Assembly (NCBI RefSeq): GCF_001043055.1
Contig: NZ_JYLF01000003.1
Span: forward strand, 124,001-188,000
Source of the DNA: Pseudomonas weihenstephanensis
GTDB lineage: Bacteria; Pseudomonadota; Gammaproteobacteria; Pseudomonadales; Pseudomonadaceae
Reading direction: 5' to 3'
DNA: 64,000 nt
Both the position numbers and the translations under genes were made by a program. Every line of letters starts with the position of its first letter. The stretch's first letter is position 1. This document shows positions 38,209-46,294 of the stretch, piece after piece. The notes beneath the pieces are model-generated. The model worked only from the letters and a program-made list of their open reading frames with translations, did no database searches and was not told the origin of the DNA.

Positions 38209-40193
38209 GTCGTTTTGCTCTGGCTGCCAGCGCGGTGTTGGCTTTGTGCATCGGCAGCTCGCTGGCCCACGCAGCCGACAAGCCACTGATTCAGGAAGGC
38301 AAGAAAACCCTGTTTCAACGGGTCCTGACCACGCCCGGTTGCACACTCAGCAGCAGCGCCGGTGGCGAACCCGGCGCCGCGCAGCCAACCTTCAGCCGCT
38401 TTTACGTGTACGAGCGGGCGCAGGCGGCGAATGCGCAATGGCTCAAAGTCGGCCCCGACAGCTACGGCAAAACCATCGGCTGGCTACCGGCCAGCTGCAC
38501 CACCGACTGGAAGATGCAGCTCACGCTGGCCTTCACCAACCCGGCCAACCGCGACCGGCTGATGTTCTTCAAAGACCGCGCCACCCTCGAAGGCATCCTT
38601 GATGCCCCGGACCCGGTGAGCCAGGTCGCCCCGCTGCGCGCCAAGCTCAAGCAAGGCACGCTGGCGCCAGGCGTGTTGGCGCAAGAGCCGGAATACTTCG
38701 TCGACCTGCACAAGCAGTTCTACCTGCTGCCGGTGCTCAGCGGCGAAGAAGTCATGACCGAAGAAGGCTTTCGCACCCGCCTGCTCAACGTGGCCTCGGT
38801 GAGTAAAGCCGAAGACAAGCCGGTGCAGGCCGGCGCAGCCAATGCGCCCGATGCTGGCGCGGTGAAAACCAGTCAGTTGAAGGAATTCAGCGCGGCGGTG
38901 GTGTTCGTCATCGACTCCACCATCTCGATGGACCCGTACATCGACCGCACCCGCGAAGCGATTCGCAAGGTCTACAAGCAAATCGAAAGTGAGAACCTGG
39001 GCAATCAGGTCAAGTTCGGTCTGGTCGCGTTTCGCTCCAACACCCAGGCGGTGCCGGGGCTTGAGTACGTGACCAAAATGTACGCAGACCCGAACAAGGT
39101 CACGGGCAGTGACGATTTTTTGGCCAAAGTGGCTGACCTCAAACAAGCCAAAGTCTCCAGCAAAAGCTTCGACGAAGACTCGTATGCGGGCGTGATGCAC
39201 AGCATCGAGAAGGTGGACTGGTCGCAGTTCGGTGCCCGTTACGTGGTGCTGATCACCGACGCGGGCGCCCTTGAGGGGGACGACAAACTCAGCAGCACCG
39301 GCCTGAGCGCCGATCAGGTGCGGCTCGAAGCGGCCAACCCTGGCGTGGCGATTTACACCCTGCACCTCAAAACCCCGGCCGGTATCAAAGACCACGGCAA
39401 AGCCGAGGCGCAGTACCAGAACCTGTCGACTTACCCCGGCACCAACACCTCGCTGTACTACCCGGTCAATGCCGGTGACGTGCAAGCGTTCGGGCAGAAA
39501 GTCGATGCGCTGGCAGGCGCTATCACCGCGCAGGTGAAAGCCGCTTACATGGGCGACGACGCTATCGGCAGCGCGCTGAATGCCAAGCAGGACGTGGTCG
39601 CCAAAAAAGACCCGGCTGAACAGAAAATGCTCGCTGACGCAGCGCTGATCGGCCACGCCATGCAGTTGGCGTATCTGGGTGAAAAAACCAACAGCCAGGC
39701 ACCGCCGGTGTTTAAGGCGTGGATCACCGACCGTGACTTGATCAAGCAAAACATCCCCACCACCGATGTGCGGGTGCTGCTGACCAAGGCCCAGCTCAGC
39801 GACTTGAGCGACGTGATGAAACAGATTCTCGACGCCGCCAACGAAGGTCTGATCTCTCCCACCGAGATGTTTGATCGCTTGCGTTCGGTGGCCGCGACGA
39901 TGGGCGCCGATCCTAATCAGCTCAAGCAAAACGGCAACGCCAAACTGGCTGACATGGGCGTGCTCGGCGAATACCTCGAAGACCTGCCCTACCAGAGCGA
40001 AGTGCTCAACCTGGACGAAGAAACCTGGAAGAGCTGGGACGGTCTGGCCCAAGAGCGCTTCATTCGTAACCTGAGCACCAAGCTGCGCCACTACCAGCGT
40101 TACAACGCGGACGTGGACCGTTGGGTGGCCTTGGCCAAAGACAGCGATGCACGGGACAACGTGTACCCGGTGCCGCTGGAAATGATGCCGTAA
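38205..40193 (+). CDS. Secreted VWA-domain protein, PpkA periplasmic-domain-like
   Basis: 662 residues with a Sec signal peptide (RFALAASAVLALCIGSSLAHA). Residues about 30-115 look like an SH3-type domain (WLKVGPDSYGKTIGWLP). A VWA domain (about 231-440) has the MIDAS variant VIDSTISMDP (DxTxS) and LITDAGALEGDD. The C-terminal 200 residues are helical. From memory this layout matches the periplasmic portion of the T6SS kinase PpkA, but no kinase domain or transmembrane helix is present. It sits directly before a TagT-S-R-Q-like set, partners of PpkA in P. aeruginosa. Confidence 0.82.
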   Translation: MSRFALAASAVLALCIGSSLAHAADKPLIQEGKKTLFQRVLTTPGCTLSSSAGGEPGAAQPTFSRFYVYERAQAANAQWLKVGPDSYGKTIGWLPASCTTDWKMQLTLAFTNPANRDRLMFFKDRATLEGILDAPDPVSQVAPLRAKLKQGTLAPGVLAQEPEYFVDLHKQFYLLPVLSGEEVMTEEGFRTRLLNVASVSKAEDKPVQAGAANAPDAGAVKTSQLKEFSAAVVFVIDSTISMDPYIDRTREAIRKVYKQIESENLGNQVKFGLVAFRSNTQAVPGLEYVTKMYADPNKVTGSDDFLAKVADLKQAKVSSKSFDEDSYAGVMHSIEKVDWSQFGARYVVLITDAGALEGDDKLSSTGLSADQVRLEAANPGVAIYTLHLKTPAGIKDHGKAEAQYQNLSTYPGTNTSLYYPVNAGDVQAFGQKVDALAGAITAQVKAAYMGDDAIGSALNAKQDVVAKKDPAEQKMLADAALIGHAMQLAYLGEKTNSQAPPVFKAWITDRDLIKQNIPTTDVRVLLTKAQLSDLSDVMKQILDAANEGLISPTEMFDRLRSVAATMGADPNQLKQNGNAKLADMGVLGEYLEDLPYQSEVLNLDEETWKSWDGLAQERFIRNLSTKLRHYQRYNADVDRWVALAKDSDARDNVYPVPLEMMP

Positions 40194-40203
40194 CGGGGCG
40201 CGC

Positions 40204-40908
40204 ATGCTCGACATTCAAGACATGCTCGTGCGCCGTGGCAGCGGCGCGCAGGCGCACAGCGTGCGCTTGGCGACCTTGCAGGTGAAGCCCGGAGAAATTC
40301 TGGCCATCACCGGTGAAAGTGGCTGCGGCAAAAGCACCTTGCTCGAAGCCATCGGCCTGTTGCTGCAACCGGTTGAGCTGGGGCGTTTCAGCCTCGGCCC
40401 GCCGCGCGCCTCGCTGGACATCGCGCAGATGCTGGCGGGCAACGACCAACCGGCGCTGTCGCAGGTGCGTTCGCGGCACTTGGGTTTCATCTTGCAGAGT
40501 GGCGGCCTGCTGCCGTTTTTGAGCGTGCGCGACAACATCAGCCTGCCCCGGCGTTTGTTGGGCATGCCAGCAGAGAGTGCGCAGGTAGATCGCGCGGTCC
40601 ACGCCCTGCGCCTCGACGGCTTGCTCGGCAAACTGCCGCAGGCCTTGTCCATCGGTGAGCGCCAGCGTGTGGCGTGTGTGCGGGCCATCGCCCATGAACC
40701 GCAATTGCTGCTGGCTGACGAACCCACGGCTTCACTCGATCCGCACAGCGCCAAGCGTCTGTTTGAGTTGTTGCTCAGCCTGGTTAACGAGTTGGGCTTG
40801 AGCGCGCTGGTGGTGTCCCACGACTGGGCGCTGGTGCGCGACTTTGGCTTGCCGCGCCTGGGCGCGGTCAGCCGTCAGGGAGAAACACTGTTTGAAGCGA
40901 TGGATTAG
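40204..40908 (+). CDS. ABC transporter ATP-binding protein, TagT/LolD-like
   Basis: 234 residues with Walker A GESGCGKSTLLEA (about 38-50), signature LSIGERQRV (from 148), Walker B LLLADEPTASLD (169-180) and the switch histidine in VVSHDW. The type matches MacB/LolD ATPases, including TagT of the H1-T6SS. The second position of the signature has Ile in place of the usual Gly. It pairs with the permease encoded next and overlaps it by 17 bases. Confidence 0.88.
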   Translation: MLDIQDMLVRRGSGAQAHSVRLATLQVKPGEILAITGESGCGKSTLLEAIGLLLQPVELGRFSLGPPRASLDIAQMLAGNDQPALSQVRSRHLGFILQSGGLLPFLSVRDNISLPRRLLGMPAESAQVDRAVHALRLDGLLGKLPQALSIGERQRVACVRAIAHEPQLLLADEPTASLDPHSAKRLFELLLSLVNELGLSALVVSHDWALVRDFGLPRLGAVSRQGETLFEAMD

Positions 40909-42115
40909 CCGCCTCGGCCTGCTCGGTTCGCTGGCGGTCCAGGACCTCTGGCACGACCGCAAAGTGTCATTCTGTATCGCCGCCTCGCTGGTGGCGGTGA
41001 TCGCGCCGCTGTTGCTGCTGTTCGGACTCAAACACGGGGTGGTCAGCCAGTTGCAGAACGAACTGCTGAGCGATCCGCGCAACCTTGAAGTGAAAATGCT
41101 CAGCAGCGGCAATTACGACACGGCGTGGATCGAGCGTTTGCGCCTGCAACCTGAGGTCGGTTTTGCCATCGGCCAGACCCGCTCGCTTAATACGCAGGCT
41201 GACCTGTTGGTGGGCATGCAGCGTTTTGTCGAAAACGCCGAAATCATTCCCAGCGATGCGGGCGACCCGCTGCTTAACCTGCCGCAGATCCGCCTCGACG
41301 GCCAACAAGTGATTCTCAGTGATCGCGCCGCCCAGCGTTTGCAGGCCAAGGTCGGTGATAACGTGCGTTTGCGCGTCTCACGGCGTCTAGACGGGATCAA
41401 TGAGCGCGGCGAACTGAATGTGCAGGTGGTGGCCGTGCTCGATGCCGCACGCTTTGGCCGCGCCGCAGGTTTTGTCGCGCCGCCGTTGCTGCTGCAACTT
41501 GAGCGTTTTCGCGACGGCTATCAGGTGCCCGCGTTTGGCCTTGACACCGGTAAGCCGCAGGGGGAGCTGCAACCGCTTTACGCCCGTGCTCGCGTGTATG
41601 CCCGCGACATCGATGCGGTCGCGCCGCTGGAGCGCTGGCTCAACCAACAAAACATCGAAACCGCCAGCCGTTTGGCCGATATCGACAACGTTAAAGCCAT
41701 CAACCATGTGCTGGGCCTGATCTTCGGCGTGATTGCCGCGGCGGCGCTGATCGGCTGTATTGCCTCGATGATCGGCGCCTTTTTGGCCAACATCGACCGC
41801 AAGCGCAAAAGCCTCGCGGTGCTGCGCTTGCTCGGTTTTACCAGCCCGGCGGTGGCCGGATTCGTCATCGCCCAAGCGTTGTTGTTGAGCCTGGTGGGCT
41901 ATGTCGGCGGTCTCGCATTTTATGGGGTCGGCAGCCTGCTGTTCGACCACTTGCTCGGCAGCAGTCAGGCCACTGGCACCTTTGTTTGTCACATCACTGT
42001 CTGGCACGGGCTGGCAGCCCTGCTGATTGCTTTATTGGTCGCAGCACTGGTCGCCATTATCGGCGCGCTACGGGCCATCAGCATCCAACCTGCGGAGAGT
42101 CTGCGTGAGCTATAA
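40892..42115 (+). CDS. ABC transporter permease, TagS/FtsX-like
   Basis: 407 residues if the TTG at 40892 is used, which has AGGGAGA 8 bases upstream and gives MKRWISRLGLLGSLA; an earlier in-frame TTG (40844) lies deep in the ATPase gene. Topology is that of the MacB/FtsX class: one N-terminal helix (about 27-45), a large periplasmic domain, and three C-terminal helices (ending ISIQPAESLREL, a common MacB-type end). Such permeases transmit force across the membrane and do not move solutes through a channel. TagS has this role in P. aeruginosa. It overlaps the next gene by 11 bases. Confidence 0.85.
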   Translation: MKRWISRLGLLGSLAVQDLWHDRKVSFCIAASLVAVIAPLLLLFGLKHGVVSQLQNELLSDPRNLEVKMLSSGNYDTAWIERLRLQPEVGFAIGQTRSLNTQADLLVGMQRFVENAEIIPSDAGDPLLNLPQIRLDGQQVILSDRAAQRLQAKVGDNVRLRVSRRLDGINERGELNVQVVAVLDAARFGRAAGFVAPPLLLQLERFRDGYQVPAFGLDTGKPQGELQPLYARARVYARDIDAVAPLERWLNQQNIETASRLADIDNVKAINHVLGLIFGVIAAAALIGCIASMIGAFLANIDRKRKSLAVLRLLGFTSPAVAGFVIAQALLLSLVGYVGGLAFYGVGSLLFDHLLGSSQATGTFVCHITVWHGLAALLIALLVAALVAIIGALRAISIQPAESLREL

Positions 42116-43652
42116 ACGTGTTGTGTTGATCGCATCCTTAAGCCTTGGCTACCTGCTCAACGCCTCGGCGGCGGGCTGGGACGAGAAGTATTACAACCCC
42201 GCGCCCGACGCCAATGACGTGGTGCTGCCAATGCCGTGCGACGGTGCAATGGTGTTTCGCAAGGTGTTCATCCCGGTGACCGGTCCGCTGGACGACTACC
42301 CGATCAACATTGGTCAGGACAGCCCGGAGTGGGGTTACGTCGAGCAAAAGCGCCCCTCGTTCATTGCGGGTAGCTTTACCGGCGCCAAGAGCGACAAGTC
42401 GCGTTACTACTTGATGGCCAAGTACGAAATGAGTCAGTTGCAATACCAGGCACTGACCGCCGAGACCTGCCCCGCACCGTCCAACAAACTGCGCTTGGCG
42501 CAAGTGGCCGTGAGCTGGGTGCAAGCCATCGACGCCAGCGACAAATACAACCTGTGGTTGCGCAAACATGCGGCCGACAAGTTGCCCAAAGAAGACGGCG
42601 CGCTGGGCTTTTTGCGCCTGCCGACTGAAACCGAGTGGGAGTTTGCTGCCCGTGGCGGGCTGGAAGTCGGCGCGGCTGAGTTCAGCGACACGCGCTACCC
42701 GATGCCCGAGGGCCTGAACGCCTACGAATGGTTCGGCGGCGCGCAATCGTCCAACGGCAAGTTGCAACTCACGGGCCTGCAAGAGCCCAACCCGCTGGGC
42801 CTGCATGACATGCTCGGCAACGCCGATGAAATGATGTTTGAACCGTTCCGCCTGAATAAACTCGACCGCCAGCACGGTCAGGCTGGCGGCTACGTGGTGC
42901 GCGGCGGCAACTACCTGACGCCGCAAGCGGACCTGCGCACAGCGCTGCGCAAGGAAGAGCCGTACTACAACGCTGACGGCCAGGTTAAAAACAAAACCAC
43001 CGGCCTGCGGCTGGTGCTGGTCTCGCCCACGCTGACCTCGCGCGAACGCGTGGGCAGCATCGAGAAGAGCTGGAAAAAACTCGGCACCGGGACTCAAGAA
43101 GGCGATCAAGCCAAAGACAAAGGCGCTGTTCAAGAATTGAACAACCTGGCGTCGGCGGTCGAAGACAAAGCCCTCAAAGAGAAGCTGCAAGCCTTGGAGA
43201 ACCAGCTGCGTGCCAGCAACCAGCAGCAGGAAGAAACCCGCGATCAGGCGATTCGCGCCAGCCTCAATCTGGGCGCCTTTTTGTGCACCAAGATGCTCGA
43301 CGACGGCCAGTACCTGGACTTCTTGCAGAAAAACTACGCGCTTAACTGCGAATCCGAAGACAAAGACCCCAGCTGCGACATGCGTAAAGGCAAGCTGGAG
43401 GAGCAAAAAGACCGTCTGCACAAACTCAGCCGCTACTACGCCAGCAGCCTGGTGGAATCCGCCTCGTTGTATGGCCAGCCGCTGCTGGAGCCACAAGTGC
43501 CGGTGATGGAAGAAATCATCAGCCAGAACAAACAACTGCAAGAACTCAAACCTTACCTGCGCACCCACTGGGCGAATCAGAAGACCTACCTGCAAAAGCA
43601 GAAGATCGACACTGACGCCTGGCTGAAAAGCTGCAAGTCGGTCACCCAATAA
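42105..43652 (+). CDS. Periplasmic formylglycine-generating-enzyme-fold protein, TagR-like
   Basis: 515 residues from the GTG at 42105 (SYKRVVLIASLSLGYLLNASAA signal peptide). The FGE/SUMF1 fold is recognisable in RLPTETEWEFAARGG, GLHDMLGNADEMM and VVRGGNYL (about 185-310). The last 200 residues form a coiled-coil region unique to this protein type. The NxWEW segment of true FGE enzymes is changed, so it is probably a binding protein and not an enzyme. TagR, which activates PpkA in P. aeruginosa, has the same fold and neighbours. It overlaps the permease gene. Confidence 0.85.
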   Translation: MSYKRVVLIASLSLGYLLNASAAGWDEKYYNPAPDANDVVLPMPCDGAMVFRKVFIPVTGPLDDYPINIGQDSPEWGYVEQKRPSFIAGSFTGAKSDKSRYYLMAKYEMSQLQYQALTAETCPAPSNKLRLAQVAVSWVQAIDASDKYNLWLRKHAADKLPKEDGALGFLRLPTETEWEFAARGGLEVGAAEFSDTRYPMPEGLNAYEWFGGAQSSNGKLQLTGLQEPNPLGLHDMLGNADEMMFEPFRLNKLDRQHGQAGGYVVRGGNYLTPQADLRTALRKEEPYYNADGQVKNKTTGLRLVLVSPTLTSRERVGSIEKSWKKLGTGTQEGDQAKDKGAVQELNNLASAVEDKALKEKLQALENQLRASNQQQEETRDQAIRASLNLGAFLCTKMLDDGQYLDFLQKNYALNCESEDKDPSCDMRKGKLEEQKDRLHKLSRYYASSLVESASLYGQPLLEPQVPVMEEIISQNKQLQELKPYLRTHWANQKTYLQKQKIDTDAWLKSCKSVTQ

Positions 43653-43684
43653 GCCCAACACCTGTTTCAACAAGGAGCAATACG

Positions 43685-44419
43685 ATGATGCGCAGCCTGT
43701 GGTCCTCATCCAAATTACTGATCAGTTTTGTACTCACAGGCAGCCTGCTGCTGGGGGGTTGCGCCAGCACCGGCAGCGGCATGTTGGGGGCGGGCGCTCC
43801 GGCACCGGACCCACGCCTGACTCAGGGCACCGATGCCGAGTTCTTCAGCAAGTCGGGTTATCAGGCGTGCGCGATGGGCGCGGGCGCGGCAATTCTGGCC
43901 TGCACTCTGTCTAACTCCGGCAACAAAGCGGTGTGCATGGTGGCCGCCGGTGTGGCAGCGTGTGGTGTGGCGATGGGCGCCAACTATTACGTGGATCAGC
44001 GTCGCAGCGAATACGCCAACACCTCGCAGCGTTTGCAGAAGTACAACAGCGACGTACAACTGGACACGCAAAAAGTCGTGACCCGTACCGCCACGGCCCA
44101 GCAAGTGATCAACGATGACAAGCAGCAGATCGCTCAGATCAAACGCGACCTGGCCAGCAAGAAAATCGACAAGGCCCAGGCACAGCAGCAGATTGCGGTC
44201 ATCGACAGCAACATCGCGCAGTTGCGTAACGAAGTGAACAACATGAAGACCAAAGTCGCAGGCTACAACGACGTGGTGAAAGTCGAGCGCGCCCAGGGCA
44301 ATGCGCCTGAGCTTAAGCAAATGGATGCCAACATTTCGAAGATGAACCAGAAAGTGGCCAGCCTGCAAAAAGAAGTCGATGGTTTGTACAGCCAGCGCTC
44401 CGCGATCACGTTGGGTTAA
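43685..44419 (+). CDS. Outer-membrane lipoprotein with coiled coil, TagQ-like
   Basis: 244 residues with a lipoprotein signal (SFVLTGSLLLGGCAS, lipidated Cys near 27). A Gly/Ala/Cys-rich hydrophobic stretch (GAGAAILACTLSNSG, VAACGVAMGANYYVDQRR) is followed by a long coiled coil (about 115-240). The hydrophobic core is similar to what I recall of TagQ, the outer-membrane lipoprotein that localises TagR. A second in-frame ATG at 43688 is an equally possible start. AGGAG lies just upstream (43671-43675). Confidence 0.8.
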   Translation: MMRSLWSSSKLLISFVLTGSLLLGGCASTGSGMLGAGAPAPDPRLTQGTDAEFFSKSGYQACAMGAGAAILACTLSNSGNKAVCMVAAGVAACGVAMGANYYVDQRRSEYANTSQRLQKYNSDVQLDTQKVVTRTATAQQVINDDKQQIAQIKRDLASKKIDKAQAQQQIAVIDSNIAQLRNEVNNMKTKVAGYNDVVKVERAQGNAPELKQMDANISKMNQKVASLQKEVDGLYSQRSAITLG

Positions 44420-44423
44420 GACC

Positions 44424-44927
44424 ATGAATACACGATTGATTCTGGGTTTTGCTGCTTTATTGGCGCTGTCTGGCTGCGCCACCCAACCGGGTGAATGTGA
44501 CGCCAACAACCGAGACGCGAGCCTGTTCACCAAAGTGAACTGCGACGCGGGCGGCGGTTACAGCGAGCAGATTCGCCAAAACGAAACGGAGCTGGCCAAG
44601 TCGCAGCAAGAAAACGCGATGTTCCATCAGGTCTATCAAGACATTGCCGCGCAACAAGCGGCCTCGCGCACTGACCTGCAAGCGCAGCAAAAATCTCAGG
44701 CGGCGTTGAACCAGTCGCTGAGCCAATTGCTCGGCTCGCTCAAGGCCCGCAAAGGTAACAAGGCGCAGGTTCAGCAGCAGATCGCCAGCCTTGAACAGCA
44801 GCTCAAGGCCGCGCAAGCCAAACCTGCCAGCAGCACTAACCCCAAGCAATTGGCGGCCAAGCAGGCAGAACTCAAAGCGCTGCAAAAGAAGGTTAACCAG
44901 CTGCAATTTAGCCTCGGTTACGAATAA
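44424..44927 (+). CDS. Second coiled-coil lipoprotein
   Basis: 167 residues from the ATG at 44424 (MNTRLILGFAALLALSGCAT), a clear lipoprotein signal with Cys near 18. The rest is predicted almost wholly as coiled coil with Gln/Lys/Ala-rich heptads (QNETELAKSQQENAMFHQVY and later). It starts four bases after the stop codon of the TagQ-like gene and its C-terminal half resembles that protein in composition, so a duplication is possible. It has no counterpart in the TagQRST set I know. Confidence 0.8.
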   Translation: MNTRLILGFAALLALSGCATQPGECDANNRDASLFTKVNCDAGGGYSEQIRQNETELAKSQQENAMFHQVYQDIAAQQAASRTDLQAQQKSQAALNQSLSQLLGSLKARKGNKAQVQQQIASLEQQLKAAQAKPASSTNPKQLAAKQAELKALQKKVNQLQFSLGYE

Positions 44928-44945
44928 CCCCTTCGGGTGCATTCA

Positions 44946-44968
44946 GTCGGCGGCCTTGCGCCGCCGAC
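44946..44968 (+). other. Stem-loop between the second lipoprotein and the last VWA gene
   Basis: A 9-bp perfect GC-rich stem (44946-44954 with 44960-44968) has a 5-base loop, followed by CATTTT. It is the only sizeable hairpin I saw inside the operon and could reduce readthrough into the last gene or protect upstream message. Confidence 0.5.
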
Positions 44969-44990
44969 GTCATTTTCAGGAACTCACTGC

Positions 44991-46229
44991 ATGCAGCGCA
45001 TTACCCGGGACGAGCACGCCACCTCAGCAGGGCTGGACGCGCTCAAAGCCAAGATCGCCTTGATCCTCAAGCACTTTCCACCTTCGGTGGCGAGTGTCTA
45101 CGCGATCCCGCGGCTGGGCAGCGGCGATGTGGTGGAGTGGTGGACCGAGTTGGGCGGCCAGCCCACGCGCTTTCATGAGCTGGACGAAGACCGGCAGGTC
45201 GCGTTGCTGGAGCGTTACCACCAGCGCCAGGAAACCCTGGGGCTGTTGGCCGATGAGTTGGTCACCCGTGGCCAGTCGGAGCAGGCGGCCAGTTTGCGCA
45301 CGCTGATTGGCCCGCCAGACCTCAACAATCTTTACAGCATCAATGGCGATCCGGTGGTGGTGCGCTGGGGCCTGGCGCCGGAGCCGGTGGTCGCGCCGCC
45401 GCCCGCGCCCACCCCGCCGCCTGTGCCGCGCCCGGTGGTGGTGCGCCGCGTGTGGCGCGGCTGGCTGTGGTTGCTGCTCGGGTTGTTGTTGCTGGGCCTG
45501 TTGCTGTGGGCGTTATGGCATTGGCGTCTGCCGGCGATGAACCTGTTGCCGAGCCAGAACAACCACGTTTGCCGCGCCAAAACGCCGGTGGGCAGCGAGT
45601 TGCCGCCAGAGTTTGTGGTCATCCTCGACACTTCGGGGTCGATGAACCTCAACATCGACGCCACCAAGGACGATGAGGACTGGTACTTCAAGAGCCGTCC
45701 GCAACCCGAAGACGATGACCCGCGCACGGTCAAAATTTTCGCGGCGCAAACCCGTCTGGATGTGGCCAAGGCGTCGCTGACCGGGATGATCAACAACTTG
45801 CACCCGGACATCGACACGCGGTTGATGACGTTTGCCGGGTGTTTCCGTCAACCGGATCACGGCGTATTTAACGCCGCGCAGCGCCCGCAACTGATCGCGG
45901 GCATTCAAGGATTGACCGCCAATGAAGGCACGCCGTTGGCGTCGAGCCTGAAAAAAGCCGCCAGGCAGGTCAATGGCCGAGACCGCGATGCGGTGATCGT
46001 GATGTTTGTCGACGGCGACGATGGCTGCAACGAAAACGTCTGCAAAGTGGCGCAAAACATTGCCATCGAACAACCTCGTCTGCGGGTCAACGTGGTCAAT
46101 ATCGGCGACAGCTCGTTGTCCAACTGCATTGCAGAAAACACCGGTGGCAGCATCTACTCCAGCCGCAACGCCAGCGACTTGGCCAACGCCCTGAAAAACG
46201 CGACCGAGGCCGTTTCAGAATGTGATTAA
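44991..46229 (+). CDS. Membrane-anchored VWA-domain protein with SrfA-like N-terminus
   Basis: 412 residues from the ATG at 44991, with AGGA upstream. A cytoplasmic N-terminal domain (about 1-125) is followed by a Pro-rich linker, the basic/Trp motif RRVWRGWLW, a leucine-rich transmembrane helix (about 157-180) and a periplasmic VWA domain (about 205-412) with canonical MIDAS DTSGSMN and VMFVDGDDGCNEN. The N-terminus resembles SrfA: EWWTELGG against DWYSELPG, and NNLYSINGDPVVVRWG against NYVYLVNGKPVLTFWG. It ends the operon, and a hairpin follows. Confidence 0.82.
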   Translation: MQRITRDEHATSAGLDALKAKIALILKHFPPSVASVYAIPRLGSGDVVEWWTELGGQPTRFHELDEDRQVALLERYHQRQETLGLLADELVTRGQSEQAASLRTLIGPPDLNNLYSINGDPVVVRWGLAPEPVVAPPPAPTPPPVPRPVVVRRVWRGWLWLLLGLLLLGLLLWALWHWRLPAMNLLPSQNNHVCRAKTPVGSELPPEFVVILDTSGSMNLNIDATKDDEDWYFKSRPQPEDDDPRTVKIFAAQTRLDVAKASLTGMINNLHPDIDTRLMTFAGCFRQPDHGVFNAAQRPQLIAGIQGLTANEGTPLASSLKKAARQVNGRDRDAVIVMFVDGDDGCNENVCKVAQNIAIEQPRLRVNVVNIGDSSLSNCIAENTGGSIYSSRNASDLANALKNATEAVSECD

Positions 46230-46250
46230 CGCGCAGGCGCTGCCGCCCAC

Positions 46251-46277
46251 TGCGAGCGTTTGATTTAAACGTTCGCA
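46251..46277. terminator. Hairpin terminator at the end of the srf operon
   Basis: Eleven-base arms (46251-46261 with 46267-46277, one mismatch) are nested within an outer GGCGCTG/CAGCGCC pair (about 46236-46289). It lies between the VWA gene and the convergent LysR gene. Confidence 0.6.
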
Positions 46278-46294
46278 GCCAGCGCCAGCGGCGG

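Noticed and set aside
38484..40214. Long open frame on the minus strand opposite the secreted VWA gene (576 codons)
   Set aside because: It is a shadow of a GC-rich gene: it is rich in Val, Gly, Arg and His, has no domain pattern, and the plus-strand gene has a signal peptide and clear motifs.
42138..43709. 523-codon frame opposite the TagR-like gene
   Set aside because: Shadow frame. The plus-strand product has the FGE fold and overlaps correctly with its neighbours.
28714..46294. Prophage or integrative element
   Set aside because: No integrase, tRNA, att-like direct repeats, or structural phage genes were found at the edges.
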